Source of the DNA: Nitrosomonas communis
GTDB lineage: Bacteria; Pseudomonadota; Gammaproteobacteria; Burkholderiales; Nitrosomonadaceae
NCBI RefSeq assembly: GCF_900114745.1
Contig: NZ_FOUB01000038.1
Coordinates: 1 to 35,072 of the forward strand
Direction of reading: 5' to 3'
Length of the DNA: 35,072 nt
Part shown: piece by piece, positions 8,923 to 19,843 of the stretch
Numbering within the stretch: position 1 is the stretch's first letter
Layout of the letters: the number at the start of each line of letters is the position of its first letter
Translations under genes and position numbers: made by a program
Notes under the pieces: model-generated
Database searches by the model: none
What the model was told of the DNA's origin: nothing
Seen by the model: only the letters and a program-made list of their open reading frames with translations

Positions 8923-8932
8923 TTAGGGTTTA

Positions 8933-9418
8933 TTAGTGTTCATGATGACCATGCGGCCCATGTACATGACCATGTGAAAGCTCATCATGGGTAGCAGCGC
9001 GCACTTCCATTACGGTACATTCAAATTGCAAAGCCATGCCAGCGAGCGGATGATTGCCATCAACGACAACAATATCATCGGTGACATCGGTAACCGTATA
9101 AATCATCACATCATCGGAATTCTCTTCTCCGCCTTCGAACTGCATCCCTACCTCAACAGTATCTGGGAAAGCACTGCGCGGTTCTATGCGAATCAATTCA
9201 CTGTCATATTCCCCAAAAGTTTCTTCCGGCTCCATTGCTAAGGAAAGTTGATATCCTGCTTCCTTTCCTTGTAGCGCCTCCTCTACACTCGGGAACATTC
9301 CTCCATAACCACCATGCAGATAACTGACTGGTGTTGTGGATTCTTCCATAACCTCACCGTCTAAATTAGACAATTTATAGTATTGCAGCGATACCACGGT
9401 ATCCTTTTCTATACGCAT
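8933..9418 (-). CDS. slyD: FKBP-type peptidyl-prolyl isomerase SlyD
   Basis: A 161-residue cytoplasmic FKBP of the SlyD class. It begins MRIEKDTVVSLQYYKLSNLDG and shows PVSYLHGGYGGMFPSVEEAL (flap and active site), then an inserted chaperone domain (EPEETFGEYDSELI to DDIVVVDGNHPLAGM), then LQFECTVMEVR. The tail is rich in histidine (HGHVHGPHGHHEH), the nickel/zinc-binding type of end. SlyD catalyses prolyl isomerisation, acts as a chaperone and can deliver metal to hydrogenase-type enzymes. The AGGTG before the ATG at 9418 is acceptable. It lies downstream of the CopD-like gene, 84 bp away, probably transcribed separately. Confidence 0.93.
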   Translation of the reverse strand: MRIEKDTVVSLQYYKLSNLDGEVMEESTTPVSYLHGGYGGMFPSVEEALQGKEAGYQLSLAMEPEETFGEYDSELIRIEPRSAFPDTVEVGMQFEGGEENSDDVMIYTVTDVTDDIVVVDGNHPLAGMALQFECTVMEVRAATHDELSHGHVHGPHGHHEH

Positions 9419-9502
9419 CTTTTTTCACCTATATTGATTCTCTTTAATAATTGAGTATAAAAACACAAAAAGGTTTTTAGTACATCCTCACGATCGGTCA
9501 AG

Positions 9503-9955
9503 CTAAGTTGATCCACCTAAAACTGCAACGGTAATGGTAACCATTCCCAGTATAAGATTAATTCCGATTAACAAGCGAATTTGTCCTAGTACAATCCCTG
9601 CAGATGACCATTCTTCTCTGGTAATATGATAGTTAAGTTTCTTGAATGTCGAGAAAAACACATAAATAAAAATGAGTATCATCACTAGACCTAGCGCAAA
9701 CATGAGGTGGATGTACAGACGTACGGCCATAAAGCCTCCCATTTGCATTACCATATAAAGGCCGCTTGCCAGGATGAGCCCTACTGATAAAAATACCCAT
9801 GGAAAAAACCGGCTAAAAACACCATGCCACAGCTTTAATCGCAGAGGAGGTTCAAGCAACTGAGCAGCTGTTGGACGTAACACCATATAAGCAAAAAACA
9901 TCCCACCCACCCAAATGACCACACCCAGTAAATGCAAAAATAATGGAATTTTCAT
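9503..9955 (-). CDS. CopD-family integral membrane protein
   Basis: A 150-residue protein with four predicted membrane helices: FLHLLGVVIWVGGMFFAYMV, a second near residues 50-70 (FFPWVFLSVGLILASGLYMV), YIHLMFALGLVMILIFIYVF, and a last one (LLIGINLILGMVTITVAVLG). Histidines near helices 1 and 3 (H8, H83) match the heme- or copper-binding positions of CopD-like proteins. The family includes proteins linked to copper resistance, but small stand-alone members mostly have unknown function. It sits 26 bp downstream of rnhB on the same strand and could be the last gene of that transcript. Confidence 0.75.
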   Translation of the reverse strand: MKIPLFLHLLGVVIWVGGMFFAYMVLRPTAAQLLEPPLRLKLWHGVFSRFFPWVFLSVGLILASGLYMVMQMGGFMAVRLYIHLMFALGLVMILIFIYVFFSTFKKLNYHITREEWSSAGIVLGQIRLLIGINLILGMVTITVAVLGGST

Positions 9956-9981
9956 GTGCGTCCTTTGCTAGAAAAGTAGAA

Positions 9982-10569
9982 TCAGGAACTAGCAGGCTCC
10001 GTCAATAATGCACGTACAGGAGCAAAGCTGCGGCGATGAATGTTGGATATGCCATAATGCTTTAATGCTTCCAAGTGAGCTTTTGTGGGATATCCCTTAT
10101 GCTGATTTAGACCATAAACCGGAAAATGTGTGTGTAATCGCTGCATTTCAGCATCACGTGCTGTCTTAGCCAGTATCGAGGCCGCTGAAATTTCAGCAAC
10201 TAAACTGTCACCTTTAATGATCGCCCTGGTGGGGCAATTTAATCGTGGCGATTGATTCCCATCAACCAAAACAATCGAGGGAACCAGCGGCAATTTTTCA
10301 ACGGCTCGTTGCATGGCGAGTAAACTGGCTTGCAAAATATTTAGCCGATCGATTTCGGCAACTGAAGCAGATGCGACTGCCCATGCTCTCGCTCGATGCT
10401 TGATGACACCAGCAAGGTAAGTACGTTTTCTCTCGCTTAATTTTTTAGAGTCAGCCAACCCTTCAATAGTGCAATCTGAGCCTAAAATAACACACGCAGC
10501 ATAGACTGGCCCAGCAAGTGGTCCTCGGCCAGCCTCATCCACACCACCGATCCAATCAGTATCATGCAT
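9982..10569 (-). CDS. rnhB: Ribonuclease HII
   Basis: A 195-residue enzyme that cuts RNA-DNA hybrids and removes single ribonucleotides misincorporated in DNA. The catalytic acidic residues lie in [18 protein letters not shown] (D-E pair near residue 11), IVLVDGNQ and [12 protein letters not shown]. The C-terminal [18 protein letters not shown] block is typical of RNase HII. The ATG at 10569 precedes the motif by ten codons, as expected. In most betaproteobacteria rnhB follows lpxB; here it follows fabZ by 74 bp with no lpx gene between. Confidence 0.97.
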   Translation of the reverse strand: MHDTDWIGGVDEAGRGPLAGPVYAACVILGSDCTIEGLADSKKLSERKRTYLAGVIKHRARAWAVASASVAEIDRLNILQASLLAMQRAVEKLPLVPSIVLVDGNQSPRLNCPTRAIIKGDSLVAEISAASILAKTARDAEMQRLHTHFPVYGLNQHKGYPTKAHLEALKHYGISNIHRRSFAPVRALLTEPASS

Positions 10570-10643
10570 TGGCTTGTCAATAAGCTCTCTATGAGTGCAG
10601 AACGCCGAAGTAAAAAGAAATTTGCAAACAAGTGAAGCAGCTT

Positions 10644-11087
10644 CTATATGTTTCTAGCAGTACACATCAATTGTGCCTCAGTCACAAGCTGATCATCTAC
10701 CTCTGCTCGCGCTGAATATTTCCAAACGCCTTTGATCTGTCTAGTAATTTCAACTTTCAACATAAGCTGGTCGCCAGCCATGACTGGTTTTTTAAAACGT
10801 ACTCCATCAATCCCTACAAAATAATAAACTTGTGCATCATTTTTTGCAGCATTCTCTGTTTTGAGCGTTAATAATGCAGCTGCCTGCGCCAAAGCTTCGA
10901 CGATTAAAACACCTGGCATAACGGGATAATGCGGAAAATGTCCAATAAAATATGGTTCATTGATCGATACATTTTTCAGGGCAATAATCTTTTCGCCTGG
11001 CTCATACGATACAACTCGATCAACCAAAATGAAAGGATAGCGATGAGGCAAATACTTTAAAATTTCATAAATGTCCATGGCATTCAA
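10644..11087 (-). CDS. fabZ: 3-hydroxyacyl-[ACP] dehydratase FabZ
   Basis: A 147-residue hot-dog-fold dehydratase that removes water from 3-hydroxyacyl-ACP in fatty acid elongation. Motifs are [16 protein letters not shown], the active-site block [22 protein letters not shown] (catalytic His and Glu), and [19 protein letters not shown]. The start is ambiguous: TTG at 11087 has GGGAG about six bases upstream, while ATG at 11078 is 15 bases away from it. I prefer the TTG on spacing. Its usual neighbours lpxD (upstream) and lpxA (downstream) are missing. Repeat copy 3 fills most of the gap to skp. Confidence 0.96.
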   Translation of the reverse strand: MNAMDIYEILKYLPHRYPFILVDRVVSYEPGEKIIALKNVSINEPYFIGHFPHYPVMPGVLIVEALAQAAALLTLKTENAAKNDAQVYYFVGIDGVRFKKPVMAGDQLMLKVEITRQIKGVWKYSARAEVDDQLVTEAQLMCTARNI

Positions 11088-11182
11088 TCTTATCTCCCTT
11101 TTTAGCCTGGATAGTGAATGAGCTATTTGTATAATAGTCCGCTTAATGCTGCCCCAGAATGCGTATAAGTGAAAAATAGATT

Positions 11183-11285
11183 ATTCCATTTTTAAATCAA
11201 ACATGGCGCGAAGGCGAGCCGCAGACAATATCAATAATACGACAAGGTGAAGCTGGCAAAGTCAGTTTTGATTTAGAGCTGGAAT
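11183..11285 (+). repeat. 103-bp interspersed repeat, copy 3
   Basis: Begins ATTCCATTTTTAAATCAAAC and ends TTTTGATTTAGAGCTGGAAT, with the core GGCGCGAAGGCGAGCCGCAG. The inner hairpin reads CTGGC-AAA-GTCAG. Compared with CCGAC-AAA-GTCGG in copy 1, the C-G pair has become T-A, a paired change that supports selection on, or at least persistence of, the fold. It ends 5 bp from the skp stop codon and lies within the minus-strand cluster, where lpxD would be expected. Confidence 0.85.
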
Positions 11286-11290
11286 TATAC

Positions 11291-11836
11291 CTATTTTCCG
11301 CTTGCCTGCTCCTGCTCGGCAAGCGCCTTGATAACGTGATTCGTAATATCGATACGCTGGCTGCGATAGACTGAATCCTGTAACTGCAAGATCAAATCAT
11401 AACCCTCATTTTCTGCTATTTTTTTAATAACTTTATTGACGCGTTCCAAAATCAAACTATATTCCTCATTTTGACGCATAGTTAAATCTTCCCGCATCTG
11501 TTGCTGGGCACGTTGATATTGTCGGCTGATGTTCGCCAGCTCACGTTCCTTAGTTTGCCTTTCTTCTATTGTGGTATTTTTATCATTTTTCTCTAAATGC
11601 TCCTGCAATCCTTTGATTTGAGCGGCCATTTTCTTGATGCGCTCATCATACACCAGAAATTCTTTTTCTATTTTTTTTTGTGCTGCGATAGCTGGTGCAG
11701 ATACTCGCAGTATTTTCTCGGTATTCACTACCCCGATCTTGATCTCTCCCGCCCAGATATTTGAGCTCCCGCCCATCAGAAAAATCAGCATGAACAAGCT
11801 GATCAACCACTGTAATCGTAACAGTTTACGCCTCAA
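11291..11836 (-). CDS. skp: Periplasmic chaperone Skp/OmpH
   Basis: A 181-residue secreted chaperone that carries unfolded outer-membrane proteins across the periplasm to the Bam complex. A signal peptide (RLQWLISLFMLIFLMGGSS, cut near IWA-GE) is followed by IKIGVVNTEKILR. A long lysine- and glutamate-rich coiled coil with many Gln residues forms the tentacles, and the final strand reads YDLILQLQDSVYRSQRIDIT. The start is TTG at 11836; AGGAGG lies seven bases upstream and no ATG is available before the signal sequence. It is downstream of bamA by 33 bp in the same transcript, the usual order. Confidence 0.93.
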   Translation of the reverse strand: MRRKLLRLQWLISLFMLIFLMGGSSNIWAGEIKIGVVNTEKILRVSAPAIAAQKKIEKEFLVYDERIKKMAAQIKGLQEHLEKNDKNTTIEERQTKERELANISRQYQRAQQQMREDLTMRQNEEYSLILERVNKVIKKIAENEGYDLILQLQDSVYRSQRIDITNHVIKALAEQEQASGK

Positions 11837-11869
11837 TGTACTCCTCCTGCTGAACTAACTAGCCTGGAG

Positions 11870-14185
11870 TTAGAATGTTTGCCCCAGCTGGAATTGGAAT
11901 CTTTGTATATCATCACCCTTTTGGTCATTTAATGGTTGTGCCACACTGAACCTCAGCGGACCCATTGGCGAAATCCAGGTAACAGCGAGCCCCGTAGAAA
12001 AGCGTAGATAGTTCAGATCCAGTTCTGACCAATCATTAAAAACGTTTCCGCCATCAATAAAAGCAGCTAAACGTACGCTTTTTGAATCTTTCATAAAAGG
12101 AGCTGGAAACAAAATTTCTGCGCTGCCAACAACACGCTTACTCGCCCCTACAACACTTCCTCTTCTGCCAGGTATTGGGTTGCCATTTGCATCCAATATG
12201 GGATCGCGCGGACCCAGTGAATTAATATTATAACCACGCACCGAATTAAAGCCGCCTGCAAAGAAATTTTTAAAGAAAGGCAGTGGTTCACCTGAATAAC
12301 CATCGCCAACGCCTACTTGTCCATTCAACATCAAGGTGAATATCCTTGAAATAGGAACAAACCATTTATGTTCATAGCTCGCCTTGTAGTATTCCAGCTC
12401 GGCAAAAGGCAGACTAATTTCTCCAAATACTCGATGCGTCGTCCCAGAGGTAGTCCAGATAGCACTATCACGGTTATCACGCGCCCAACTAAGGGTAACC
12501 GGAAGATTGTTGGTCGAGCTTCCAAACTGTTCTACAAAATCTTTAAAACGCTGAGGGCTATTAGCTTTAAGATCGATTTTCGTATGCTCAGCACCCAGAC
12601 CTAGAGAAACTATATCGTTTTCCGCTATCGGAATACCGAAACGAAAGGTAGCACCAGATGTATCCGTATTAAAAACACCAACATTAGACAAGGAATTGGT
12701 GTTCAGGTAGCGTCGAAAGATATCAAAGCCAAGACTGATGCCGTTGATCGTCCAATAAGGATTGGTAAAAGATGCGGCGAATACCTTATTGACACTTCCG
12801 GTATTGACATTCACGCTGAGAAAATTCCCTGTACCAAAAATGTTATTTTGGGAAACAGAGCCATTTAAAATAATACCTTCCAAATCTGAGTAACCTGCCC
12901 CAAACATGATCGAACCGGTAGGTTTCTCAGTTACACTGACATTGATGTCAACCTGATCAGGCGCATCAGGCACCGGGGGAGTTTCTACATTGACATTTGA
13001 GAAAAAATCTGTTCGGTCGACACGTTGCTTGGAACGGTTGATTTGACTGGTTGAATGCCACGCTCCCTCCATCTGACGAAACTCCCGGCGAATGACTTCA
13101 TCTCGGGTACGATCATTGCCGCTGATATTGATACGCCTAACATAGACTCGGCGTCCTGGATCGATATAAAAAGTAAACGCCGTTTTCCTGCTGTCCTTAT
13201 CTAACTCAGGTGAAGCGTTAACATTGGCGAAGGCATAACCCTCATCGCCTAGTCGATCAGTAATGAGTTTGATGGATTCTGTTAATTTTTCCCGATTGAA
13301 AACACCTCCTGGCTCGAGTTTAATCAGTTTGCGTAATTCTTGTTCTGGTACCAATAAATTTCCAGCAAGCTTGATATCTGAAACCGTATATTGCGGCCCT
13401 TCCGTGATATTAATGGTAATGTAAATATCCTTCAAATCAGGCGTAATGGATACCTGGGTAGAATCAATATTGAACTCTAGATAACCACGGTCGAGATAAT
13501 ACGATCGCAATGTTTCCAGATCGGCAGACAATTTTTGTTTCGAATATTGATCATCTTTTGTGAACCAGGTCAGTAATCCCGGCGTTCTCAGCACAAACAG
13601 ACCTACCAAATCATTATCACTAAAAACTTCATTACCAACAATATTGATATGACGGATTCTGGTCGTTTTACCTTCTTCAATATCAAAATTAATCCCTACA
13701 CGATTACGCTCCAATGGGGTCGTTGTCGTAGTAATCTTAACAGCATATTTGCCGCGACTGATGTATTGGCGTTTCAGCTCTTGCTCGGCTTTCTCCAACA
13801 AGGCGCGACTAAAGATACGTGATTCAGATAAACCCGCTTGTTTCAAGCCTTCTTTCAACTTGTCCTTTTCAAATTCCTTGGCACCGGTAATATTAATTTG
13901 CGCAATAGCTGGACGCTCCTGGATTTGTACAATTAATAATCCATCTTGTACTTTTAATTTTATATCCTGGAAAAAGCCAGTCGCATAAAGTGTTTTTATT
14001 GCAGCAGCGGCTTTAGTATCGTCGAGAACATCACCCACTTTTATAGGTAAATAACTAAAGACTGTTCCTGCTTCAGTACGCTGTATCCCGTCAACACGAA
14101 TATCCTTTACCACGAATGGTTCAATTGCTTCGCAAACAAGCGAATAGAGCAAGCAAGAAAGTATGACGAGACACTTGAATTTCAT
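11870..14185 (-). CDS. bamA: Outer-membrane assembly factor BamA
   Basis: A 771-residue core subunit of the beta-barrel assembly machine. A signal peptide ([20 protein letters not shown]) is followed by five POTRA repeats to about residue 420, the first beginning [13 protein letters not shown]. The C-terminal part is a 16-strand barrel with the conserved loop-6 motif in [16 protein letters not shown]. The protein ends with the phenylalanine-terminated strand FQFQLGQTF needed for its own insertion. It inserts and folds outer-membrane proteins. It starts 2 bp after the rseP stop and is followed by skp, so assembly, protease and chaperone functions are coexpressed. Confidence 0.98.
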   Translation of the reverse strand: MKFKCLVILSCLLYSLVCEAIEPFVVKDIRVDGIQRTEAGTVFSYLPIKVGDVLDDTKAAAAIKTLYATGFFQDIKLKVQDGLLIVQIQERPAIAQINITGAKEFEKDKLKEGLKQAGLSESRIFSRALLEKAEQELKRQYISRGKYAVKITTTTTPLERNRVGINFDIEEGKTTRIRHINIVGNEVFSDNDLVGLFVLRTPGLLTWFTKDDQYSKQKLSADLETLRSYYLDRGYLEFNIDSTQVSITPDLKDIYITINITEGPQYTVSDIKLAGNLLVPEQELRKLIKLEPGGVFNREKLTESIKLITDRLGDEGYAFANVNASPELDKDSRKTAFTFYIDPGRRVYVRRINISGNDRTRDEVIRREFRQMEGAWHSTSQINRSKQRVDRTDFFSNVNVETPPVPDAPDQVDINVSVTEKPTGSIMFGAGYSDLEGIILNGSVSQNNIFGTGNFLSVNVNTGSVNKVFAASFTNPYWTINGISLGFDIFRRYLNTNSLSNVGVFNTDTSGATFRFGIPIAENDIVSLGLGAEHTKIDLKANSPQRFKDFVEQFGSSTNNLPVTLSWARDNRDSAIWTTSGTTHRVFGEISLPFAELEYYKASYEHKWFVPISRIFTLMLNGQVGVGDGYSGEPLPFFKNFFAGGFNSVRGYNINSLGPRDPILDANGNPIPGRRGSVVGASKRVVGSAEILFPAPFMKDSKSVRLAAFIDGGNVFNDWSELDLNYLRFSTGLAVTWISPMGPLRFSVAQPLNDQKGDDIQRFQFQLGQTF

Positions 14186-14187
14186 GC

Positions 14188-15555
14188 TTAACCAGAAATA
14201 AGCCGATAAATATCATTGTAAATTGCAAAAACCATGAGGGTAAATAACATCACCATACCAATCTGTTGGCCAATAGCCACGGTTTTTTCAGATAATGGAG
14301 CACCTTTGAAAATTTCGATCATATAATACATTAGGTGTCCCCCATCCAATACAGGAATAGGCAATAGATTCAATACGCCAAGGCTTACACTGATCAAAGC
14401 AAGGAAGCCAAGATAAGCAATTATCCCCATTTTTGCTGATTGCCCAGCATAATCTGCGATCGTGATGGGGCCGCTCATATTCTTCCATGAAACTTCACCC
14501 ATCACCATTTTTCCCAGCATTCGAAGGGTAAAAAAGGTCGTTTCCCAAGTTTTATCCAGCGCTTTCAGCAATGCTGTTCCAGCAGGGTAACTTACATTAA
14601 CCAGCAGTTTAGTTATTGCTTCCTGATCAATCTTAGGCGCAACTCCAATTTTCCCAATCTCTGTATTACCATCGACCGTTTTATCCGGTGTTATAGGAAT
14701 ATCCATTGTCTTACCATCACGCAAAATTTCCAAGATAAGCGACTGCCCTGGCATAGCTCGGATTTCTTTAACCAATTCTTCCCAATATGAAATATCTTTA
14801 TTGTTTATTGCAAGAATTTCATCTCCGACTTGCAACCCCGCCCGATAACCTGCTCCGCCATTAACTACCTGACCAATAATTGGCGCCATGTTCGGCGGAT
14901 AATTTACTAAACCAATTTTTTCCAGGAAATTTGCATTCACGTCATCAGTATCTACGCTACTTAAATCTAATTTCCGCCAGAAAACTTCCCCCCGATTGTT
15001 AACTGTTTCCACCATCACCTCAGGATTACGGTCGATTACATGGGTTGAAATGATCCAACGCACATCCTGCCAAGTCAGCACAGGTTCATTTTCAATCTTT
15101 ACAATGGTTTCACCTTCCTTAAAAGCTGAAAAGGCAGCGGGGGTCGATGGCTTTATTGGACCCAGTATAGGCTTCAAACCACTCACTCCAGATACAAAAA
15201 GAAGCCAATAGAGGAGAATCGCCAGCAGGAAATTAGCGATAGGTCCTGCAGCGACAATGGCGAAACGCTTTATGACAGGTTGGCGATTAAATGCTCGCGG
15301 CAACTCCTGGGGCAAAACCTCTCCCTCATGCTCATCCAGCATCTTGACATATCCCCCTAAGGGAAGCGCTGCAATCACCCATTCGGTTTGATCTTTACCT
15401 AAGCGTTTTTTAAACAATGGCTGGCCAAAACCAATTGAAAAACGCAAAACTTTAACACCGCTCCAGCGTGCAACTAGATAGTGACCAAGCTCATGAAAAG
15501 TAATTAATACACCAAGCGCAACAATAAAAGCGAGAATTGTAAAAAGTAATGACAT
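14188..15555 (-). CDS. rseP: Site-2 zinc metalloprotease RseP
   Basis: A 455-residue inner-membrane protease. The zinc site HELGH is at residues 21-25 in the first membrane segment ([20 protein letters not shown]). PDZ domains follow, the clearest around [16 protein letters not shown], and the third zinc ligand lies in [15 protein letters not shown] near the C-terminus. RseP cuts the anti-sigma factor RseA within the membrane during the envelope stress response and clears signal-peptide remnants. I chose the ATG at 15555 over the TTG at 15579 because the protein then matches the family start. It sits between dxr and bamA, the standard position. Confidence 0.96.
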   Translation of the reverse strand: MSLLFTILAFIVALGVLITFHELGHYLVARWSGVKVLRFSIGFGQPLFKKRLGKDQTEWVIAALPLGGYVKMLDEHEGEVLPQELPRAFNRQPVIKRFAIVAAGPIANFLLAILLYWLLFVSGVSGLKPILGPIKPSTPAAFSAFKEGETIVKIENEPVLTWQDVRWIISTHVIDRNPEVMVETVNNRGEVFWRKLDLSSVDTDDVNANFLEKIGLVNYPPNMAPIIGQVVNGGAGYRAGLQVGDEILAINNKDISYWEELVKEIRAMPGQSLILEILRDGKTMDIPITPDKTVDGNTEIGKIGVAPKIDQEAITKLLVNVSYPAGTALLKALDKTWETTFFTLRMLGKMVMGEVSWKNMSGPITIADYAGQSAKMGIIAYLGFLALISVSLGVLNLLPIPVLDGGHLMYYMIEIFKGAPLSEKTVAIGQQIGMVMLFTLMVFAIYNDIYRLISG

Positions 15556-15668
15556 ATCAATTAAATATGATGACAACAATATGTTTCTAAATACTTAGGA
15601 GGAAAGAACGTACTATACCTCGTCAATTACTCATTGTTTCTATTTTCCACATAAAAGCCACGCTAACC

Positions 15669-16856
15669 TTAGGCCTGGCACGCCAGCCATTCTCGTGCAA
15701 CGTCTCGTGCCATAGAGTCAGCTGTCAGCACATCATCCAATGTGGCAATCTCTGTTCGACTGATCGCCTGTAAGACCTGCTCGATCATCACTGGAATCGC
15801 AGTAAATGGCATTTGACCAGCAAGAAAAGACTCGACAGCGACTTCGTTGGCAGCGTTGAGTACTGCTGGCATATTGCCGCCTGCAGACAATGCTTCATAG
15901 GCAAGTCTCAAGCAAGGGAAACGCGCAAAATCCGGTGCTTCAAAATTTAATTGTGCTATCTCGAATATATCCAATGACTTGACACCGCTTTCCATTCGCT
16001 CAGGATAACTGAGTGCATGCGCAATTGGCGTGCGCATATCAGGATTTCCCAGTTGCGCCAGAACTGAACCGTCAATATACTCGACCATGGAATGAATGAC
16101 GCTTTCTGGATGAATAACAACCTGGATTTTATCTGATACCGCATCGAATAACCAATGCGCTTCGATCACTTCCAGCCCTTTATTCATCATCGTGGCAGAA
16201 TCTACTGATATCTTTCTTCCCATGACCCAATTAGGATGTGCGCAAGCTTGCTCGGGTGTGACATAGTTTAGATCTGACAAGGTTAACCGTCGAAAGGGCC
16301 CCCCTGATGCTGTTAGCAGGATACGGCGAACACCTGATGAAGCGAGGTCTCCACTAAAATGTCTTGGCAATGACTGATAAATGGCATTATGCTCACTATC
16401 GATCGGCAACAGGATAGCGCGGCACTGCTTTACTATATCCATAAAAATACGACCCGCCATCACAAGCGTTTCTTTATTAGCCAATAAAACTTTCTTACCC
16501 GAGCGTGCAGCTGCTATCGTCGGGCGGATGCCAGCAGCACCAACAATTGCTGCCATGACCGTATCCACTTCAGATAAAGAAGCTACTCTTTCCAACGATT
16601 CAATCCCTGCCCATACCTGCGTATCAATACCAGCTGCTCTTAATTTTTTTTCCAATTGTTCAGCGCTGATTGCATCTAGCATGACTGCATACTGAGGGCG
16701 AAAGCGCTGACATTGTGCAAAAATTTTATTTACATTTTCATTAGCAGTAAGGGCAATCACGCGGAATCGGTCGGAATGACGTGCCACTACATCCAATGTA
16801 TTTTCGCCAATACTCCCCGTAGATCCAAGTATAGTCAGATGACGCATTACTGTCAT
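15669..16856 (-). CDS. dxr: 1-deoxy-D-xylulose 5-phosphate reductoisomerase
   Basis: A 395-residue enzyme for the second step of the MEP isoprenoid pathway, converting DXP to 2-C-methylerythritol 4-phosphate with NADPH. Motifs are the nucleotide-binding [30 protein letters not shown], the metal-binding [23 protein letters not shown], and the substrate block [20 protein letters not shown]. The ATG at 16856 overlaps the cdsA stop (ATGA), suggesting translational coupling; an ATG at 16847 is also possible. It supplies precursors used by uppS in the same cluster. Confidence 0.98.
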   Translation of the reverse strand: MTVMRHLTILGSTGSIGENTLDVVARHSDRFRVIALTANENVNKIFAQCQRFRPQYAVMLDAISAEQLEKKLRAAGIDTQVWAGIESLERVASLSEVDTVMAAIVGAAGIRPTIAAARSGKKVLLANKETLVMAGRIFMDIVKQCRAILLPIDSEHNAIYQSLPRHFSGDLASSGVRRILLTASGGPFRRLTLSDLNYVTPEQACAHPNWVMGRKISVDSATMMNKGLEVIEAHWLFDAVSDKIQVVIHPESVIHSMVEYIDGSVLAQLGNPDMRTPIAHALSYPERMESGVKSLDIFEIAQLNFEAPDFARFPCLRLAYEALSAGGNMPAVLNAANEVAVESFLAGQMPFTAIPVMIEQVLQAISRTEIATLDDVLTADSMARDVAREWLACQA

Positions 16857-17683
16857 AGTTCGAATGAATAAAAAATGAGAAATGCCAATACTGCAATGGG
16901 TAAAGTTGAAGTGAGTGCGTCAATTCGATCGAGTATACCACCGTGGCCAGGCAAAATATTACCGCTATCTTTAACACCGGCCTGTCGCTTCATTAGCGAT
17001 TCGAATAAATCACCTATAATTCCCAATCCGGCTAGCAACAGAGACAATAAAATCAGACTGATTATCAATATACTCTCCCCTTTTCCTATAAACTGTCCCC
17101 ATATCAACGCATAACAAACAACCACTATTAAGGCTCCAGCTACACCTTCCCAAGTTTTACCCGGGCTAATGTCAGGAGCGAGTTTATGTTTACCAAACGA
17201 GCGACCGACAAAATAGGCAGCTATGTCTGATACCCAGATCACACCCATAGATCCAAGCAGTAACCACGGATCGATAGCTCGCAATTGATATAAAGCCAGG
17301 CAAGTTGGTAGAAGTATGAGCCAACCCATTAACATTAATAAGCTTACGCTTTTAACCGCGTAAAATCTCCATAATAAAATCGGCACAACGCCTCCCCAGA
17401 ATATACATGACCCTCCATAGATCCACATCATGCGCATACTGTTTGGATTAGTTGCAACTGCTTCACTTATTATTAGCAGCAGCTCTCCACCTAGCAATGT
17501 GGTCGAAATTAAATAGAGTATGGTTTGATGGGTTGTAAATCTTGCCAATCTGCACCATTCTCTGGACGCCACAATGGTCAGCCCTAGAAGCAACATCGCC
17601 CAAAATATTTCTGGCAAATAAAATAAAGCTGGTATGAATAAAGCTATCAGAATAATAGCTGTAAGGATCCGTGTTTTAAGCAT
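16853..17683 (-). CDS. cdsA: Phosphatidate cytidylyltransferase
   Basis: A 276-residue integral membrane enzyme making CDP-diacylglycerol from phosphatidic acid and CTP, the branch point of phospholipid synthesis. Multiple hydrophobic helices fill the N-terminal two thirds (for example [18 protein letters not shown]). The family signature appears as [20 protein letters not shown] followed by [10 protein letters not shown], preceded by [13 protein letters not shown]. Its stop overlaps the dxr start by 4 bp, and uppS lies 38 bp upstream. Confidence 0.97.
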   Translation of the reverse strand: MLKTRILTAIILIALFIPALFYLPEIFWAMLLLGLTIVASREWCRLARFTTHQTILYLISTTLLGGELLLIISEAVATNPNSMRMMWIYGGSCIFWGGVVPILLWRFYAVKSVSLLMLMGWLILLPTCLALYQLRAIDPWLLLGSMGVIWVSDIAAYFVGRSFGKHKLAPDISPGKTWEGVAGALIVVVCYALIWGQFIGKGESILIISLILLSLLLAGLGIIGDLFESLMKRQAGVKDSGNILPGHGGILDRIDALTSTLPIAVLAFLIFYSFEL

Positions 17684-17721
17684 GAGCGGGTCACATCCCG
17701 CTGAAATAAAAAATAAAGAAA

Positions 17722-18519
17722 CTAGAAATTTTTCTTGATAGCAATTTTGGTCATTCCTTTTTCAACAGGCATATTTTGCAACTGCTCACTGATTCGCCCG
17801 AACCTACGCTCTCGTTGCTGATAAGATTTTATCGCCAAATCAAGCGCATGGGCATCGAAGTCTGGCCAAAGTGTATCAGTAAAATATAATTCTGCGTAGG
17901 CTAATTGCCACAGCAAGAAATTACTGATACGACATTCCCCACCAGTTCGAATAAATAAATCTGGGTCAGGTGCATAACTCATCGCAAAATACTTGGCAAG
18001 ATCCGCTTCTTCAAAATTTTCCATTAAACCTGGTGAATGGATCATCATTTTCTGGATAGCCTGCATGATATCCCAGCGTCCTCCATAATTTGCTGCAACC
18101 GTAAATATCAAGCGGTTATTATTGGCAGTTAATTCTTCGCCCTGACGAATGAACGTTACAGTTCTAGCATCAAATTTGGATAGATCACCTATGACCTTGA
18201 AGCAGATGCCATTTTCATTCAGTTTGGCCACTTCATGCTCAAGTGTATTAACAAAAAGCTGTAATAAGAATGTGACCTCTTCCTCAGGCCTGCGCCAGTT
18301 TTCGCTACTAAAAGCAAAGAGCGTAAGAAACTCTACTCCTTGTTCAATACACGCTTTAATGATCCCCCTTACAGCTTCTACGCCTTTTCTGTGCCCAGTA
18401 ACTCTTGGTAAAAAGCGCTTTTTTGCCCAACGCCCATTACCATCCATAACGATGGCGATATGTCTGGGAATAATACTTTTTCCTAAAATTTCGCGAGTTG
18501 AGCTGAGGCTCTGAGGCAT
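17722..18519 (-). CDS. uppS: Undecaprenyl diphosphate synthase
   Basis: A 265-residue cis-prenyltransferase that builds C55 undecaprenyl diphosphate, the lipid carrier for peptidoglycan and surface polysaccharides. Motifs are HIAIVMDGNGRWAKKR (catalytic Asp and phosphate-binding loop), TGHRKGVEAVR, FAFSSENWRRP, and the C-terminal FIRTGGECRISNFLLWQLAY with LYFTDTLWPDF. It starts only 4 bp after the frr stop, implying coupled translation, and is followed by cdsA. Confidence 0.98.
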   Translation of the reverse strand: MPQSLSSTREILGKSIIPRHIAIVMDGNGRWAKKRFLPRVTGHRKGVEAVRGIIKACIEQGVEFLTLFAFSSENWRRPEEEVTFLLQLFVNTLEHEVAKLNENGICFKVIGDLSKFDARTVTFIRQGEELTANNNRLIFTVAANYGGRWDIMQAIQKMMIHSPGLMENFEEADLAKYFAMSYAPDPDLFIRTGGECRISNFLLWQLAYAELYFTDTLWPDFDAHALDLAIKSYQQRERRFGRISEQLQNMPVEKGMTKIAIKKNF

Positions 18520-18523
18520 ATAC

Positions 18524-19081
18524 TTACACAGCCATCAATTCGGCTTCTTTGGCTTGCAATGATTTATCCACTTCAGAGATATAGCGATCAGTGAGTTTCT
18601 GAATCTCCTCCTGACCTCGCCGATCATCATCCTCAGAAATTTGTTTTTCTTTGAGTAATTCTTTCATGTGAGCATTTGCATCTCGACGAATATTACGCAT
18701 TGCTACTCGGGCGGCTTCAGCCTCATTCTTAACAATCTTGGTAAGTTCTCGACGCCGTTCTTCAGTCAGCGGCGGCATGGGGACACGTACCATTTCACCG
18801 ACTGTCATAGGATTCACCCCCAATTCAGATTCACGAATGGCTTTTTCAATAGCATTGAGCATTTTTTTATCCCAAGGCACCACACCAATGGTGCGCGCAT
18901 CCGGCAAGCTAATATTAGCCACTTGATTAATAGGTGTCGGGGTTCCATAGTAATCAACCATAACATGGTCTAATAGACCAGTATGTGGACGGCCGCTCCT
19001 GACCTTACCAAAATCAGTTTTAAGTGCTTCCAGAGTCTTCTGCATTTTCTGCTCAGCAGATTTTTTTACATCAGCGATCAT
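18524..19081 (-). CDS. frr: Ribosome recycling factor
   Basis: A 185-residue protein that, with EF-G, splits the post-termination ribosome. It has the usual length and blocks: [66 protein letters not shown] and the C-terminal helix region [21 protein letters not shown]. The order pyrH-frr-uppS is the conserved proteobacterial one, with gaps of 22 and 4 bp. Confidence 0.98.
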   Translation of the reverse strand: MIADVKKSAEQKMQKTLEALKTDFGKVRSGRPHTGLLDHVMVDYYGTPTPINQVANISLPDARTIGVVPWDKKMLNAIEKAIRESELGVNPMTVGEMVRVPMPPLTEERRRELTKIVKNEAEAARVAMRNIRRDANAHMKELLKEKQISEDDDRRGQEEIQKLTDRYISEVDKSLQAKEAELMAV

Positions 19082-19103
19082 AAATTAATCGTCCTAATTT
19101 GAA

Positions 19104-19820
19104 TCATCCATTACTTACCAAGGTTCCTTCATCTTTCCCCATGAGTATTCGCATAAGCGCACCCGATTTAAAGATACTAAAAACATTAATAGGTAGTTTC
19201 TGGTCGCGACAGAGTGTCAGGGCTGTAGCGTCCATGACTTGCAGATTTTCAATAATCGCCTCGTCAAAAGATAAATGATGATAGCGTGTCGCATTGGAAT
19301 TTATTTTCGGGTCGCTAGAATAAATACCATCTACCTTAGTCGCTTTAAGTACAACATCAGCATTGACTTCCATGCCACGCAACGCAGCAGCAGTATCGGT
19401 GGTAAAAAAAGGATTACCTGTACCCGCAGCAAATATCACGACTTTCCCCTCTTCTAAATACCGTATTGCCTTATTGCGTATATAGGGTTCTACTACCTGA
19501 TCAATTCGTAACGCAGATTGTACTCGTGATATTAAACCTTTTCTTCGCATCGCATCCTGCAAGGCCAGAGCATTCATTATGGTAGCCAACATCCCCATGT
19601 AATCTGCGGTTACCCGATCCATCCCGTCACCGGCAGATTTCATGCCACGAAAGATATTCCCACCTCCTACAACGATGGCTACTTCAACACCGAGCTGGCA
19701 TGCCTCTGCAATTTCAACCACGATATGCTCTACTACATCGCGATTAATCCCATACTTATCATCGCCCATCAGGGCTTCCCCAGAAAGTTTCAGCAGAATA
19801 CGTTTATAAGCAGATGGCAT
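19104..19820 (-). CDS. pyrH: UMP kinase
   Basis: A 238-residue bacterial uridylate kinase (amino-acid kinase fold) that phosphorylates UMP to UDP in pyrimidine synthesis. Motifs are [66 protein letters not shown] and [18 protein letters not shown]. It lies 23 bp downstream of tsf and 22 bp upstream of frr in the same direction, so it is almost certainly in the same operon. Confidence 0.98.
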   Translation of the reverse strand: MPSAYKRILLKLSGEALMGDDKYGINRDVVEHIVVEIAEACQLGVEVAIVVGGGNIFRGMKSAGDGMDRVTADYMGMLATIMNALALQDAMRRKGLISRVQSALRIDQVVEPYIRNKAIRYLEEGKVVIFAAGTGNPFFTTDTAAALRGMEVNADVVLKATKVDGIYSSDPKINSNATRYHHLSFDEAIIENLQVMDATALTLCRDQKLPINVFSIFKSGALMRILMGKDEGTLVSNG

Positions 19821-19843
19821 AAGCTGAAAGCAAGAAATTGCTA

